The notes beneath the pieces were generated by a model. It made no database searches and was not told the origin of the DNA. It saw only the letters and a list, made by a program, of their open reading frames with translations. Positions 55,956-64,000 of a stretch of DNA of 64,000 bases are shown here, piece after piece (position 1 is the stretch's first letter; each line of letters begins with the position of its first letter). A program made the translations under genes and the position numbers. The stretch comes from Winogradskyella undariae (GTDB taxonomy: Bacteria; Bacteroidota; Bacteroidia; Flavobacteriales; Flavobacteriaceae): contig NZ_JABTEL010000004.1 of NCBI RefSeq assembly GCF_013285155.1, positions 248,001-312,000 of the forward strand. The letters run 5' to 3'.

Positions 55956-57053
55956 TTGAAGATAGCAATATTAGGAACAAGAGGTATACCGAATTATCAT
56001 GGTGGTTTTGAGCAGTTTGCAGAATCATTATCAGAGTATCTTGTGTCCAAAAATCATGATGTAACGGTTTATAATTCACACAAACATCCTTATAAAGAGA
56101 GTGTTTGGCAAGGCGTTAATATTGTTCATAAATACGATCCAGAATATAGAATCGGAACCTCAGGTCAGTTTATTTACGATCTTAACTGTATCACTCACTC
56201 TAGAAGGCAGAATTTTGATGTTATATTACAATTAGGATACACTAGTAGTTCTATTTGGAATGGTTTATTTGATAAAAAAACAACCCTTGTTACAAACATG
56301 GACGGTTTAGAATGGAAAAGATCAAAATATAACAAGCCAACTCAAAGGTTTTTGAAATATGCAGAAAAGCTAGCCATTAAATATAGCGATTGTATAGTTG
56401 CAGATTCTTTAGGTATCAAAGAATATTTAGATAATAAATACAAGCTTGATTCAGAGTATATAGCATATGGATCTAAATTATTTGAAGACCCTAAAGAAGA
56501 ATTAATAGCTCAGTATAATGTTGAAAAAGGAGATTACAATATGTTAATCGCTAGGCTAGAACCAGAGAATAATATTGAAGTGATCTTAGACGGAGTTTCT
56601 AAATCTAAATCAAAAAAGGATTTTCTGGTTATAGGGAAACATGAAACTAAATTTGGTAACTATTTAAAAGATAAATATAAAAACCATCCCTCAATAAAGT
56701 TTTTAGGAGGTGTTTATAATCAAAACCATTTAGATAACTTAAGATACTTTTCTAATCTTTATTTTCACGGACATTCTGTTGGTGGTACAAATCCATCTTT
56801 ACTTGAAGCAATGGGCTCTAAAGCTTTTATAATTGCTCATAATAACATTTTTAATAAAAGTATTTTAAAAGAAAATGCCTTTTACTTTGAGTCAGATGAG
56901 GATATAATTAAGTTGATGTCTTTGAATAAAAAGGATCACCTTGCAATAGTTGAACAAAACTTTACCGAGATTAGAAATAAATTTAGCTCCGATTATATTA
57001 ACTCTAAATATGAAAATTATTTAGAAAAATGTTTACTTCAAAAGCATAATTGA
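55956..57053 (+). CDS. DUF1972-type glycosyltransferase (rhamnosyltransferase-like)
   Basis: 365 residues from a TTG start that precedes the family-typical KIAILGTRGIPNYHGGFEQF. No upstream ATG is in frame close by. DUF1972 proteins (WchF/RgpA type) are usually first rhamnosyltransferases acting on a lipid-linked sugar. The C-terminal GT4 half has GGTNPSLLEAMGSKAFII. This fits the complete rfbBACD set in the same locus. Confidence 0.85.
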   Translation: MKIAILGTRGIPNYHGGFEQFAESLSEYLVSKNHDVTVYNSHKHPYKESVWQGVNIVHKYDPEYRIGTSGQFIYDLNCITHSRRQNFDVILQLGYTSSSIWNGLFDKKTTLVTNMDGLEWKRSKYNKPTQRFLKYAEKLAIKYSDCIVADSLGIKEYLDNKYKLDSEYIAYGSKLFEDPKEELIAQYNVEKGDYNMLIARLEPENNIEVILDGVSKSKSKKDFLVIGKHETKFGNYLKDKYKNHPSIKFLGGVYNQNHLDNLRYFSNLYFHGHSVGGTNPSLLEAMGSKAFIIAHNNIFNKSILKENAFYFESDEDIIKLMSLNKKDHLAIVEQNFTEIRNKFSSDYINSKYENYLEKCLLQKHN

Positions 57054-57327
57054 TTCTGTATAATCTCCATTTTCTTATTTGGTTATTAAAGATTTTAATT
57101 CAAGCTCGATAATTGATAATTTATGTCTAAAAATAATTTATAGATATGTAATTAAATAGAGTAAAGCTTGTAAGATTTAAGACCTGAATATATTCTTAAA
57201 TAATAGCTTATTTTTTATTTTGTAGATAGTATTCTTAGTTGCATCTTTGATTAATGTTTGTATCTTAATCAATTATTTTTAGATTAATTGAAGTTATAGA
57301 TGATCATTCGTAACATAAATCATTGTA

Positions 57328-58683
57328 TTGAGTTTATTTAAACAAGGTAGATATTCAGGATATTTAAGACCCATTTCTTACATTATTGATTTAATAATCA
57401 TTAATGGAATTGCTGTATTGTATTTACTCAAAGGGAATGATCCCTTTATTTTTTTGACTCTAATATCAGTAAGCTGGTTTTTATTGTCTGTATATTCTAG
57501 TTTTTATGAAGTCTATAGATATACCAGACCGATAAATATTTTATCTCTCATTGTACAGCAATTTATTTTATTTCTACTTGTTGTTTTTGCGTTTTCAGGT
57601 TTATATCATGAGTTTAAAATATACCCAAGACCAATTGTTAAATATACATTGTTCTGTTTCCTTCTTATCACTATTTTTAAGTTTGCCATATATTATTTGT
57701 TACAGAAGTATAGAACTTCTTTCGGAGGGAATTATAGAACAACAGTTATTTTAGGGCTAAATAAAAAAACATTGGCTTTAGATAATTTTTTTAATAAGAA
57801 CCCAGAATATGGTTATTTACATAAAAAGACATTTAATTTAAAAAACAAAAAACACTCACTAGAAGAATGTTTTAAATATGTTTTAAAAGAAGGAATCGAT
57901 GAGATTTACTGTTCCATTTCAGAATTGAGTAATGTTCAAATTGCGGACATTGTAAATTTTGCAGATAATAATCTTAAGATTCTAAAATTTATACCGGATA
58001 GTAAAGAGATTTATGCTAAAAAATTACGCTATGAATATTACGATTATATTCCTATTCTTACGCTTAGAAATATTCCATTAGAAGACTCTGTTAACACATT
58101 TATAAAACGAGGTTTCGATATATTTTTCTCAAGCTTTGTTATTATTTTCGTGCTATCTTGGCTAACACCAATTATTGCTATTTTAATAAAGTTAGAATCT
58201 AAAGGTAACGTGTTTTTTAAGCAATCTAGAAATGGATTTAATTATAAAGAATTTGATTGCTACAAGTTCAGATCCATGACACCAAATAAGGACGCACATC
58301 TTTACCAGGCCACAAGAGGAGATCAGCGTGTAACTAAAATTGGTAAATTCATTAGAAAAACCAGTATTGATGAATTACCCCAGTTTTTTAATGTTCTTTT
58401 TGGAGATATGTCTGTAGTTGGCCCAAGACCTCACATGGTAAGTCATACCTTAATGTATGCCAAAAGAATTGATAAATTTATGGTGAGACATTTTGTAAAA
58501 CCAGGAATTACAGGTTTGGCCCAAACTAGTGGATTTAGAGGTGAAGTTGAAACGGATAAAGATATTATTGGTCGAGTTAAATATGATATTTTTTACATAG
58601 AAAACTGGTCTATTCTTCTAGATTTAAAAATTATCTTCCAAACTTTTATTAATATTTTTAAAGGAGAAGATAAAGCTTATTAA
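57328..58683 (+). CDS. Polyprenyl-phosphate sugar-1-phosphate transferase (WbaP/EpsE-type initiating enzyme)
   Basis: 451 residues from a TTG start. Four to five N-terminal membrane helices and a CoA-binding-like middle part (about 130-240) precede the bacterial sugar transferase domain: KRGFDIFFSSFVIIFVLSWL, FDCYKFRSM, RKTSIDELPQFFNVLFGDMS, VGPRPHM and KPGITGLAQTSGF. It puts the first sugar phosphate on undecaprenyl phosphate. A 274-bp gap with no recognisable feature lies before it. Confidence 0.9.
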   Translation: MSLFKQGRYSGYLRPISYIIDLIIINGIAVLYLLKGNDPFIFLTLISVSWFLLSVYSSFYEVYRYTRPINILSLIVQQFILFLLVVFAFSGLYHEFKIYPRPIVKYTLFCFLLITIFKFAIYYLLQKYRTSFGGNYRTTVILGLNKKTLALDNFFNKNPEYGYLHKKTFNLKNKKHSLEECFKYVLKEGIDEIYCSISELSNVQIADIVNFADNNLKILKFIPDSKEIYAKKLRYEYYDYIPILTLRNIPLEDSVNTFIKRGFDIFFSSFVIIFVLSWLTPIIAILIKLESKGNVFFKQSRNGFNYKEFDCYKFRSMTPNKDAHLYQATRGDQRVTKIGKFIRKTSIDELPQFFNVLFGDMSVVGPRPHMVSHTLMYAKRIDKFMVRHFVKPGITGLAQTSGFRGEVETDKDIIGRVKYDIFYIENWSILLDLKIIFQTFINIFKGEDKAY

Positions 58684-58688
58684 ACTAT

Positions 58689-59462
58689 ATGCAACCTTTA
58701 GTTTCTATTATAACCCCAATGTATAACAATGTTAATGTTATAGAGAAAACCATAAAAAGTGTTCTTAATCAAACGTATTCTAATTGGGAATTACTTCTAG
58801 TAGATGACGCATCTACAGATCAGTTTAATGACGTTTTAAAGCCGTATATCGATTCCGATTCAAGAATTAAGTTATTTTCCCATAAAAAAAATAAAGGTGC
58901 AGCAGAGGCAAGAAATTTAGGAACCAAAATGGCTTTGGGCAATTATATTGCTTTTTTGGATGCAGATGACCTTTGGCTTCCTATAAAACTTCAATTACAA
59001 GTAGATCAATTACAAAGTGGTATTACAGATATTAGCTTTGGAAGTTACGAATGGATAGACGCCAATAACAAGCCTTTAAATATTAAAGTACACGCATTAC
59101 CACAGTTGTTCTACAAAAAACAGTTTAAGGCCAATTATATCGGTAATTTAACAGGAATGTATAATGCTGAAAAATTAGGGAAAATCTATACTAAAGATTT
59201 AAAAAAGCGCCAAGATTGGTTACTATGGTTAGAGGCATTAGATCGAAGTAATCAACCCGCCATCGGTATTCAAGAAACGCTTGCTTACTATCGCATTTCA
59301 GAAGGCTCATTATCTTCAAACAAAACCAATTTAATAAAACATAATTTTAATGTATATCGTAAAGGCTTAGGGTTTTCTTCAATAAAATCTTTTGCTTATT
59401 TAATACAGTTTTTATTCGAACACCTGTTTATTAAGAAACGTTTAATTAAACCTATAGTTTAG
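58689..59462 (+). CDS. GT2-type glycosyltransferase
   Basis: 257 residues. GT-A fold with VSIITPMYNNVNVIEKTIKS, WELLLVDDASTDQF, AAEARNLGTKMALG and FLDADDLW, the DxD region, as in teichuronic/O-antigen side-chain transferases. It follows the initiating transferase by 5 bp. Its 3' end overlaps the convergent CapK-like gene by 11 bp. Confidence 0.88.
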   Translation: MQPLVSIITPMYNNVNVIEKTIKSVLNQTYSNWELLLVDDASTDQFNDVLKPYIDSDSRIKLFSHKKNKGAAEARNLGTKMALGNYIAFLDADDLWLPIKLQLQVDQLQSGITDISFGSYEWIDANNKPLNIKVHALPQLFYKKQFKANYIGNLTGMYNAEKLGKIYTKDLKKRQDWLLWLEALDRSNQPAIGIQETLAYYRISEGSLSSNKTNLIKHNFNVYRKGLGFSSIKSFAYLIQFLFEHLFIKKRLIKPIV

Positions 59463-60816
59463 AAATAAACTGCTTTAATTTTCCTGCTTTAGTACGTTTT
59501 AATTGTTTTACAGTCTCAAAACTAACTGAGATACCCGCTTCTAAATAACGTTTCATTTCTACAGTAATAAGTTCTTTTTTATCAAAGCTCAATTCCTCTC
59601 TACTCACATACCGAATTATAAAATGATCTATTTTAGATTGTTCCACAATAAACTCTGAAACATTACCATCGTTTTCAATAACACTTTTAGTAATGTAATA
59701 AAAAGTTAATCCAGCTGCTTTTTTTCCACTTGGCAATACTACAATGCTATTTGTTCTTCCAATCAGTTTTTTTAGGATCGGTTTTCTAACGGTACTTTCT
59801 TCAGATAAAACACCAATATCACCCAAATCATATCTAATAAAAGGGTGTGCTTTATTGTATAATGAGGTAATCACAACTCTACCTTCTTGTCCGTTGGGTA
59901 AAACGTTATCATTATCGTCTAAAATTTCAACAAATAATGTTTCGCTATTCACTTGCCATTCGTCTTTTGTATTCTGAAACGCAATAAGGTCTAATTCAGA
60001 TGCGCCATACTCGTTAATAACTGGCAATCCAAACTGAGTTTCTAGTAATAGCTTATCATCATCAAATAACATTTCAGAAGTAACAATACAAGCTTTTAAA
60101 CTAGGACAAACAGCGTTTAGAATAATATTTTTGCGTTTTAGAAATTTGGCAAACTGTACAATTGAGCTTGTGTAGCCATTTATAAAGTCAAACTTAGTAG
60201 ATTGAAACTTAACTAAAGCTTTTTCAAAGGCTTCATCACTTAAATCAAACACCGAAAACCGAAAACGGTTACCAAAATAATCTTTCAACCGTTCCTTGTA
60301 ATATCCTTTTTTATCTAACGGAATACCATAAAATCGGGCTTGTTTAGAGCTATTAAAGTCAATACCATACCAACCAAAGCGATTCATTATTTCTGCCCAA
60401 GTTAGTGCATGGCACCATTTGTCTTTAGCAAAAATGAAAGGATCCCCAGAGCTGCCGGAAGTTTTATTTAAATAAACCGTTTTCGGTGTAAAACCGTCAC
60501 TTAAACGTTCTTCTAAAGGTTGCTGTAAATGACGTTTAGTAATTATAGGAACAGAATTCCAATCGTTAAGATGAATAGATTTCCCTAAAGCCTTATAAAA
60601 TGAATTATGCTCTAAATGATAAGAAACAATAGTGGTTTTTTGATGTTCAACATAAGCTGTAAAATCAGCATCATTTTTAGCCTGAATTTCAGACAAAGCA
60701 GATTTAGCTTTGTGAATATCAAAGCCATTTAATTTTAAGGATAAATCGAATAATCTCAAGGTGATTTTTGACTTTAAGGTTTCCGTAAAATAATTGCTTT
60801 TTAAACTTAAAACCAA
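59452..60816 (-). CDS. CapK/PaaK-like adenylate-forming enzyme
   Basis: 454 residues. The phenylacetate-CoA ligase-like ANL core is seen in VYLNKTSGSSGDPFIFAKDK, INEYGASELDLIAFQN and HPFIRYDLGDIGVL, with a C-terminal domain ending KRTKAGKLKQFISKL that includes a catalytic-type Lys. CapK homologues are found in polysaccharide loci and are thought to adenylate an acid to be put on the glycan. It is on the opposite strand to the locus and diverges from purD, with only 26 bp between them. Confidence 0.85.
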   Translation of the reverse strand: MVLSLKSNYFTETLKSKITLRLFDLSLKLNGFDIHKAKSALSEIQAKNDADFTAYVEHQKTTIVSYHLEHNSFYKALGKSIHLNDWNSVPIITKRHLQQPLEERLSDGFTPKTVYLNKTSGSSGDPFIFAKDKWCHALTWAEIMNRFGWYGIDFNSSKQARFYGIPLDKKGYYKERLKDYFGNRFRFSVFDLSDEAFEKALVKFQSTKFDFINGYTSSIVQFAKFLKRKNIILNAVCPSLKACIVTSEMLFDDDKLLLETQFGLPVINEYGASELDLIAFQNTKDEWQVNSETLFVEILDDNDNVLPNGQEGRVVITSLYNKAHPFIRYDLGDIGVLSEESTVRKPILKKLIGRTNSIVVLPSGKKAAGLTFYYITKSVIENDGNVSEFIVEQSKIDHFIIRYVSREELSFDKKELITVEMKRYLEAGISVSFETVKQLKRTKAGKLKQFISKL

Positions 60817-60825
60817 TTATTTTTG
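60794..60825 (+). promoter_or_regulatory. Candidate promoter for purD
   Basis: TTG at 60794-60796, a 21-bp spacer and TATTTTTG at 60818-60825 give the -33/-7 layout of Bacteroidota promoters, 17 bp before the purD ATG. It overlaps the start of the divergent CapK-like gene. Confidence 0.4.
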
Positions 60826-60842
60826 TTGAAACAATTTTAAGG

Positions 60843-62114
60843 ATGAATATTTTAGTACTAGGCTCTGGCGGAAGAGAACACACATTTGCATGGAAAATTG
60901 CACAAAGTAACCGTTGTAAGTCACTTTTTGTGGCTCCGGGAAACTCAGGAACTGAAGCAATTGCAACAAATTTAAATATTGGTGTTACTGATTTTGAAGC
61001 GATTAAATCAGCGGTTTTAGAACATCAGATTGATATTGTAATTGTTGGTCCAGAAGATCCATTGGTACAGGGTATTCATGATTTCTTTTTACAAGATGAT
61101 GCCATTAAAAATGTAGCAGTTATCGGACCACAACAAGCCGCTGCAGAGCTTGAGGGTAGTAAAGAGTTTGCTAAAGAATTTATGATACGTCATAACATTC
61201 CTACTGCAGCTTATGAGAGTTTTACGATAGAGAATGTAGAAGACGGCTATAAGTTTCTAGAAACGCTACAACCTCCTTACGTTTTAAAAGCAGATGGATT
61301 AGCAGCAGGAAAAGGAGTTTTAATTCTTAATGATTTAGACGAGGCTAAAGCAGAACTAAAAAGTATGTTAGTTGATGCTAAGTTTGGAGACGCAAGTACT
61401 AAGGTTGTTATTGAAGAATTTTTAGACGGAATTGAATTAAGTTGTTTTGTTTTAACGGATGGAAAAGATTACAAAATTCTTCCTACAGCTAAAGATTACA
61501 AACGTATTGGAGAAGGAGATACAGGTTTAAATACAGGCGGAATGGGAGCGGTGTCACCAGTACCATTTGCAACTAAAGAATTTTTAGATAAAATTGAAAA
61601 CCAAGTTGTAAAACCTACAGTAGATGGTTTAAAGAAAGATAATTTACCATACGTTGGTTTTATATTTATTGGCTTAATTAAAGTGGGAGATGATCCTAAG
61701 GTGATTGAGTATAATGTAAGAATGGGAGATCCAGAAACAGAAGTTGTTTTACCAAGACTAAAAACAGATTTAGTTGAGGTTTTTGAAGCAATGGCAAACC
61801 AAACGTTAAGTGAGGTTGATATTGTTATTGATGAGAGAGCAGCGACAACGGTAATGTTAGTATCTGGTGGTTATCCTGAAGCTTATGAAAAAGGAAAAGA
61901 AATTACAGGTGTAGATAATATTACGGATTCTATTGTTTTTCATGCAGGAGCAATTTCTAAAGAAGGAAAAACAGTAACTTCTGGTGGTCGTGTTATGGCA
62001 ATAACATCTTATGGAAATACGTACAATGAAGCCATAAAAAAATCTTACCAAAGTATAGAAAAACTACATTTTGATAAGATGTATTATCGTAAGGATATCG
62101 GATTTGATTTATAA
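60843..62114 (+). CDS. purD: Phosphoribosylamine-glycine ligase
   Basis: 423 residues, full length. N-terminal VLGSGGREHTFAWKIAQS and FVAPGNSGTEAIATNL, the ATP-grasp core with YVLKADGLAAGKGVLI and VIEEFLDGIELS, and the C-terminal GFIFIGLIKVGD, YNVRMGDPETEVVLPR motifs identify GARS. It joins glycine to phosphoribosylamine in purine synthesis. It begins right after the divergent CapK-like gene. Confidence 0.96.
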   Translation: MNILVLGSGGREHTFAWKIAQSNRCKSLFVAPGNSGTEAIATNLNIGVTDFEAIKSAVLEHQIDIVIVGPEDPLVQGIHDFFLQDDAIKNVAVIGPQQAAAELEGSKEFAKEFMIRHNIPTAAYESFTIENVEDGYKFLETLQPPYVLKADGLAAGKGVLILNDLDEAKAELKSMLVDAKFGDASTKVVIEEFLDGIELSCFVLTDGKDYKILPTAKDYKRIGEGDTGLNTGGMGAVSPVPFATKEFLDKIENQVVKPTVDGLKKDNLPYVGFIFIGLIKVGDDPKVIEYNVRMGDPETEVVLPRLKTDLVEVFEAMANQTLSEVDIVIDERAATTVMLVSGGYPEAYEKGKEITGVDNITDSIVFHAGAISKEGKTVTSGGRVMAITSYGNTYNEAIKKSYQSIEKLHFDKMYYRKDIGFDL

Positions 62115-62236
62115 GATCAGTCCAAACTTATTATAAATAGAAAATTTTTCTGTGCGCTAATAAACGAAGTTATCTTAAAAGAAAAGCTTCGGGATTAGAG
62201 TACAGAAAAATTTAATTCTTAAATAAAATAAAAAGT

Positions 62237-62464
62237 CTAAATGTAAGAGTGAGAAGTAATGCTTTTATTTTCTTCTCCATTATCACTATGCTTTTTAAGT
62301 TGTAGCATCCAATAAACAAATGCAACAACACCTATAGCCATAAAAATCCAATTGAAAATGTTTGCAGAAAACCAGTTTTCTAACTCTAAAGCTTTAAGAG
62401 CATCAAGAGGTTTAAGTAAAACATTTACAAATAAATCTTGTATTGCGTAAAAGAAATCTTTCAT
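62237..62464 (-). CDS. DUF6341-like small membrane protein
   Basis: 75 residues. Amphipathic N-terminal part with FFYAIQDLFVNVLLKPLDAL, then a membrane segment IFNWIFMAIGVVAFVYWMLQ, and a polar tail. I recall this as DUF6341, a conserved flavobacterial protein next to purD; that recall is not checked. It diverges from the DUF6427-like gene. Function unknown. Confidence 0.7.
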   Translation of the reverse strand: MKDFFYAIQDLFVNVLLKPLDALKALELENWFSANIFNWIFMAIGVVAFVYWMLQLKKHSDNGEENKSITSHSYI

Positions 62465-62519
62465 AACTTTATAAATTTACACCAATTCTAAAATTGTTAT
62501 AGAATTGAAAATCGAGAAG

Positions 62520-62527
62520 CAAAAATA
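62520..62527 (-). promoter_or_regulatory. Candidate -7 element for the DUF6341-like gene
   Basis: Minus-strand TATTTTTG matches TAnnTTTG exactly, 56 bp upstream of the ATG. A minus-strand TTG (plus-strand 62547-62549) lies 19 bp further upstream, a plausible -33. That places the promoter across the start of the divergent gene. Confidence 0.45.
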
Positions 62528-62539
62528 CAAAAAGAGTTC

Positions 62540-63457
62540 ATGATTACAAGTGTTTTTAGTAAATCTAAACCTATAAACTTCATAATTGTTGCCATTTATG
62601 TGAGTTTGCTTTTTGTTGTTACAAACTATTCGTTGTTTGTTTTAGATATGCATAGTGGTTTGGCAGCCCTTTTTAAATGGCTAATTACACTCTTTTTGGT
62701 CTTTTTACTCGATTTTATTGTTTCAAAAAATAATCTAACTCAGAGAAATAGTTACGCGATACTGGTTTTTGCTTTGCTTCTCGGCATATTTCCAGAGGCA
62801 CTAAGGCATACCGATTTATTACTATCTAATTTGTTTATAGTCTTTTCTTTAAGACGCTTAATTAGTCTACACACAAAGCAGAATATTAAAAAGAAATTGT
62901 TTGATGCTGCTTTTTGGATTGCACTCGCAACGTTATTTTATTTTTGGTCTATATTATTTTTTGTGTTAGTCATCGTTGCTTTAATATATTATTCTCAAAA
63001 TGATTTTAAAAACGTTATTGTCCCTTTTATAGGTACTGCAACCGTATTAATTTTACTCTTAGTGTATAATATTATAATGTATGACGTGTATTTTAAACCG
63101 TCAGATTTTGAACGTTATTTAAGCCTAGATTTTACTGCATATAATACTAAAGCGAGTATTTTAAAATTAACAGTATTATTTAGCACGTTTGTGTGGACGC
63201 TTTTTTATTACTTCAGAATTATTCCTGATAAGAATAAGAAATTAAAACCCTCTTATTTTATAATTGCTTGGGCTTCTGTTATAGCGCTTTTAATCGCTGT
63301 AATTTCACCTATTAAAAACGGAAGTGAATATCTATTTTTATTAGTTCCGTTTTCAATAATAATGGCAAATTATATGGAAATGCTTTCAGAGCGTTGGTTT
63401 AAGCAAATTTTTGTAGCCCTTTTAATCGTTACACCAATTATAAGTTTATTGCTGTAG
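62540..63457 (+). CDS. DUF6427-like polytopic membrane protein
   Basis: 305 residues with about nine membrane segments and no soluble domain. The start MITSVFSKSKPINFIIVAIY matches a conserved flavobacterial family that I recall as DUF6427. Charged loops are few. It sits between purD and upp and its 3' end overlaps the convergent upp gene by 12 bp. Function unknown. Confidence 0.75.
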   Translation: MITSVFSKSKPINFIIVAIYVSLLFVVTNYSLFVLDMHSGLAALFKWLITLFLVFLLDFIVSKNNLTQRNSYAILVFALLLGIFPEALRHTDLLLSNLFIVFSLRRLISLHTKQNIKKKLFDAAFWIALATLFYFWSILFFVLVIVALIYYSQNDFKNVIVPFIGTATVLILLLVYNIIMYDVYFKPSDFERYLSLDFTAYNTKASILKLTVLFSTFVWTLFYYFRIIPDKNKKLKPSYFIIAWASVIALLIAVISPIKNGSEYLFLLVPFSIIMANYMEMLSERWFKQIFVALLIVTPIISLLL

Positions 63458-64000
63458 TTTGTTTCCAAAGGCTAAATCACCAGCATCTCCTAATCCAGGA
63501 ACAATATATCCTTTTTCGTTAAGCTTGTCATCAATAGCAGCAATCCAAAGCGTAACGTCGGTATCAAATGCTTTAGATACAAAATCGACACCTGGTTGTG
63601 CGCCAATAACACTAACTAAATGTATTGCTTTTGGTTTTCCAAAAGGTTTTAAAGCTTCAAAAGTTGCGACCATAGATTGTCCGGTTGCAAGCATGGGGTC
63701 TGCTAATATTAAGGTTTTACCTTCTAAGCTTGGGCAAGCTAAATATTCCACTACTATTTCAAAACTTTCAGGATTATGTTTGTGTTGTCTGTAGGCAGAA
63801 ATAAAAGCATTTTCGGCAGCATCAAAATAATTTAGTAAACCATCATGAAGCGGTACGCCTGCTCGTAAAATAGAACAGAGAACAATATCTTTTTGATGTA
63901 AAACAGTTTCAGATTTGCCTAATGGCGTTTGAGTTGTATGTGGTTCAAATTGAAGTGATTTGCTCAGTTCGTAGCCCATAATTTCACCAATACGTTCAAT
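63446..64000 (-). CDS. upp: Uracil phosphoribosyltransferase (5' end outside the window)
   Basis: At least 185 codons; the frame stays open to the window edge, with IERIGEIMGYELSK upstream of the first in-window ATG (63979), so that ATG is internal. The PRPP-binding motif is ADPMLATGQSM and the uracil-binding end is GYIVPGLGDAGDLAFG. It converts uracil and PRPP to UMP in pyrimidine salvage. The stop overlaps the DUF6427-like gene by 12 bp. Confidence 0.94.
   Translation of the reverse strand: MERIGEIMGYELSKSLQFEPHTTQTPLGKSETVLHQKDIVLCSILRAGVPLHDGLLNYFDAAENAFISAYRQHKHNPESFEIVVEYLACPSLEGKTLILADPMLATGQSMVATFEALKPFGKPKAIHLVSVIGAQPGVDFVSKAFDTDVTLWIAAIDDKLNEKGYIVPGLGDAGDLAFGNKLQQ

Noticed and set aside
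63446..63979. upp starting at the ATG at 63979
   Set aside because: The frame continues to the window edge with conserved upp N-terminal residues, so this ATG is internal and the gene is cut by the window.

Overview
The window is chromosomal DNA from a member of the Bacteroidota, almost certainly a marine-type Flavobacteriaceae. The sequence is strongly AT-rich. Candidate promoters carry the Bacteroidota -7 element TAnnTTTG and genes lack Shine-Dalgarno sequences. Several genes are typical of the family: DUF4175, DUF4837, DUF6909-like, head-GIN, GldL-like HWP repeats, OmpH-type lipoproteins and the purD/DUF6341/DUF6427/upp neighbourhood. No phage, insertion sequence, CRISPR array or rRNA was found. 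One tRNA (Cys) is present.

Layout. 0-12 kb: cell-envelope and proteolysis genes (DUF202 protein, metallo-beta-lactamase-fold hydrolase, S8 and M1 peptidases, a MORN-tailed membrane protein, rnpA plus S41 protease, tandem OmpA-domain protein), then a minus-strand operon of rpiB, a CDF metal exporter and an ElaA-type acetyltransferase. 12.1-13.2 kb: a long gene-free AT-rich stretch with a cluster of DnaA-box-like 9-mers and a transcription switch. 13.2-34 kb: mainly plus-strand housekeeping genes (rnr, glnS, ybeY, mnmG) with smaller membrane proteins, tRNA-Cys, folB, an SPFH protein, gltX and holB on the minus strand. Two ParB-type parS palindromes lie at 28.3 and 30.25 kb. The second opens a 1.2 kb gene-free region holding a 112-bp imperfect direct repeat. 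34-43.6 kb: pgk, lipoproteins, a MltD-like transglycosylase, tatA, an M23 peptidase, a GH3-family protein and a DUF6909-like protein.

43.6-60.8 kb is a surface-polysaccharide locus: a Wzz-like two-membrane-span protein, the complete dTDP-L-rhamnose set (rfbB, rfbA, rfbC, rfbD), a Wzx flippase, several GT2/GT4 glycosyltransferases, a hexapeptide acyltransferase, two O-antigen ligase/polymerase-type membrane proteins, a DUF1972 rhamnosyltransferase-like protein, the initiating polyprenyl-phosphate sugar transferase and a convergent CapK-like adenylate-forming enzyme. Together they would activate rhamnose, build a lipid-linked oligosaccharide, flip it and polymerise or ligate it. The window ends with purD, two small unknown membrane proteins and upp, which runs off the edge.

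The most interesting non-coding signals are the parS sites, the two gene-free regions and their possible link to the replication origin. The coding content is mostly ordinary core genome plus one accessory polysaccharide locus. No convincingly novel multi-gene system was recognised.
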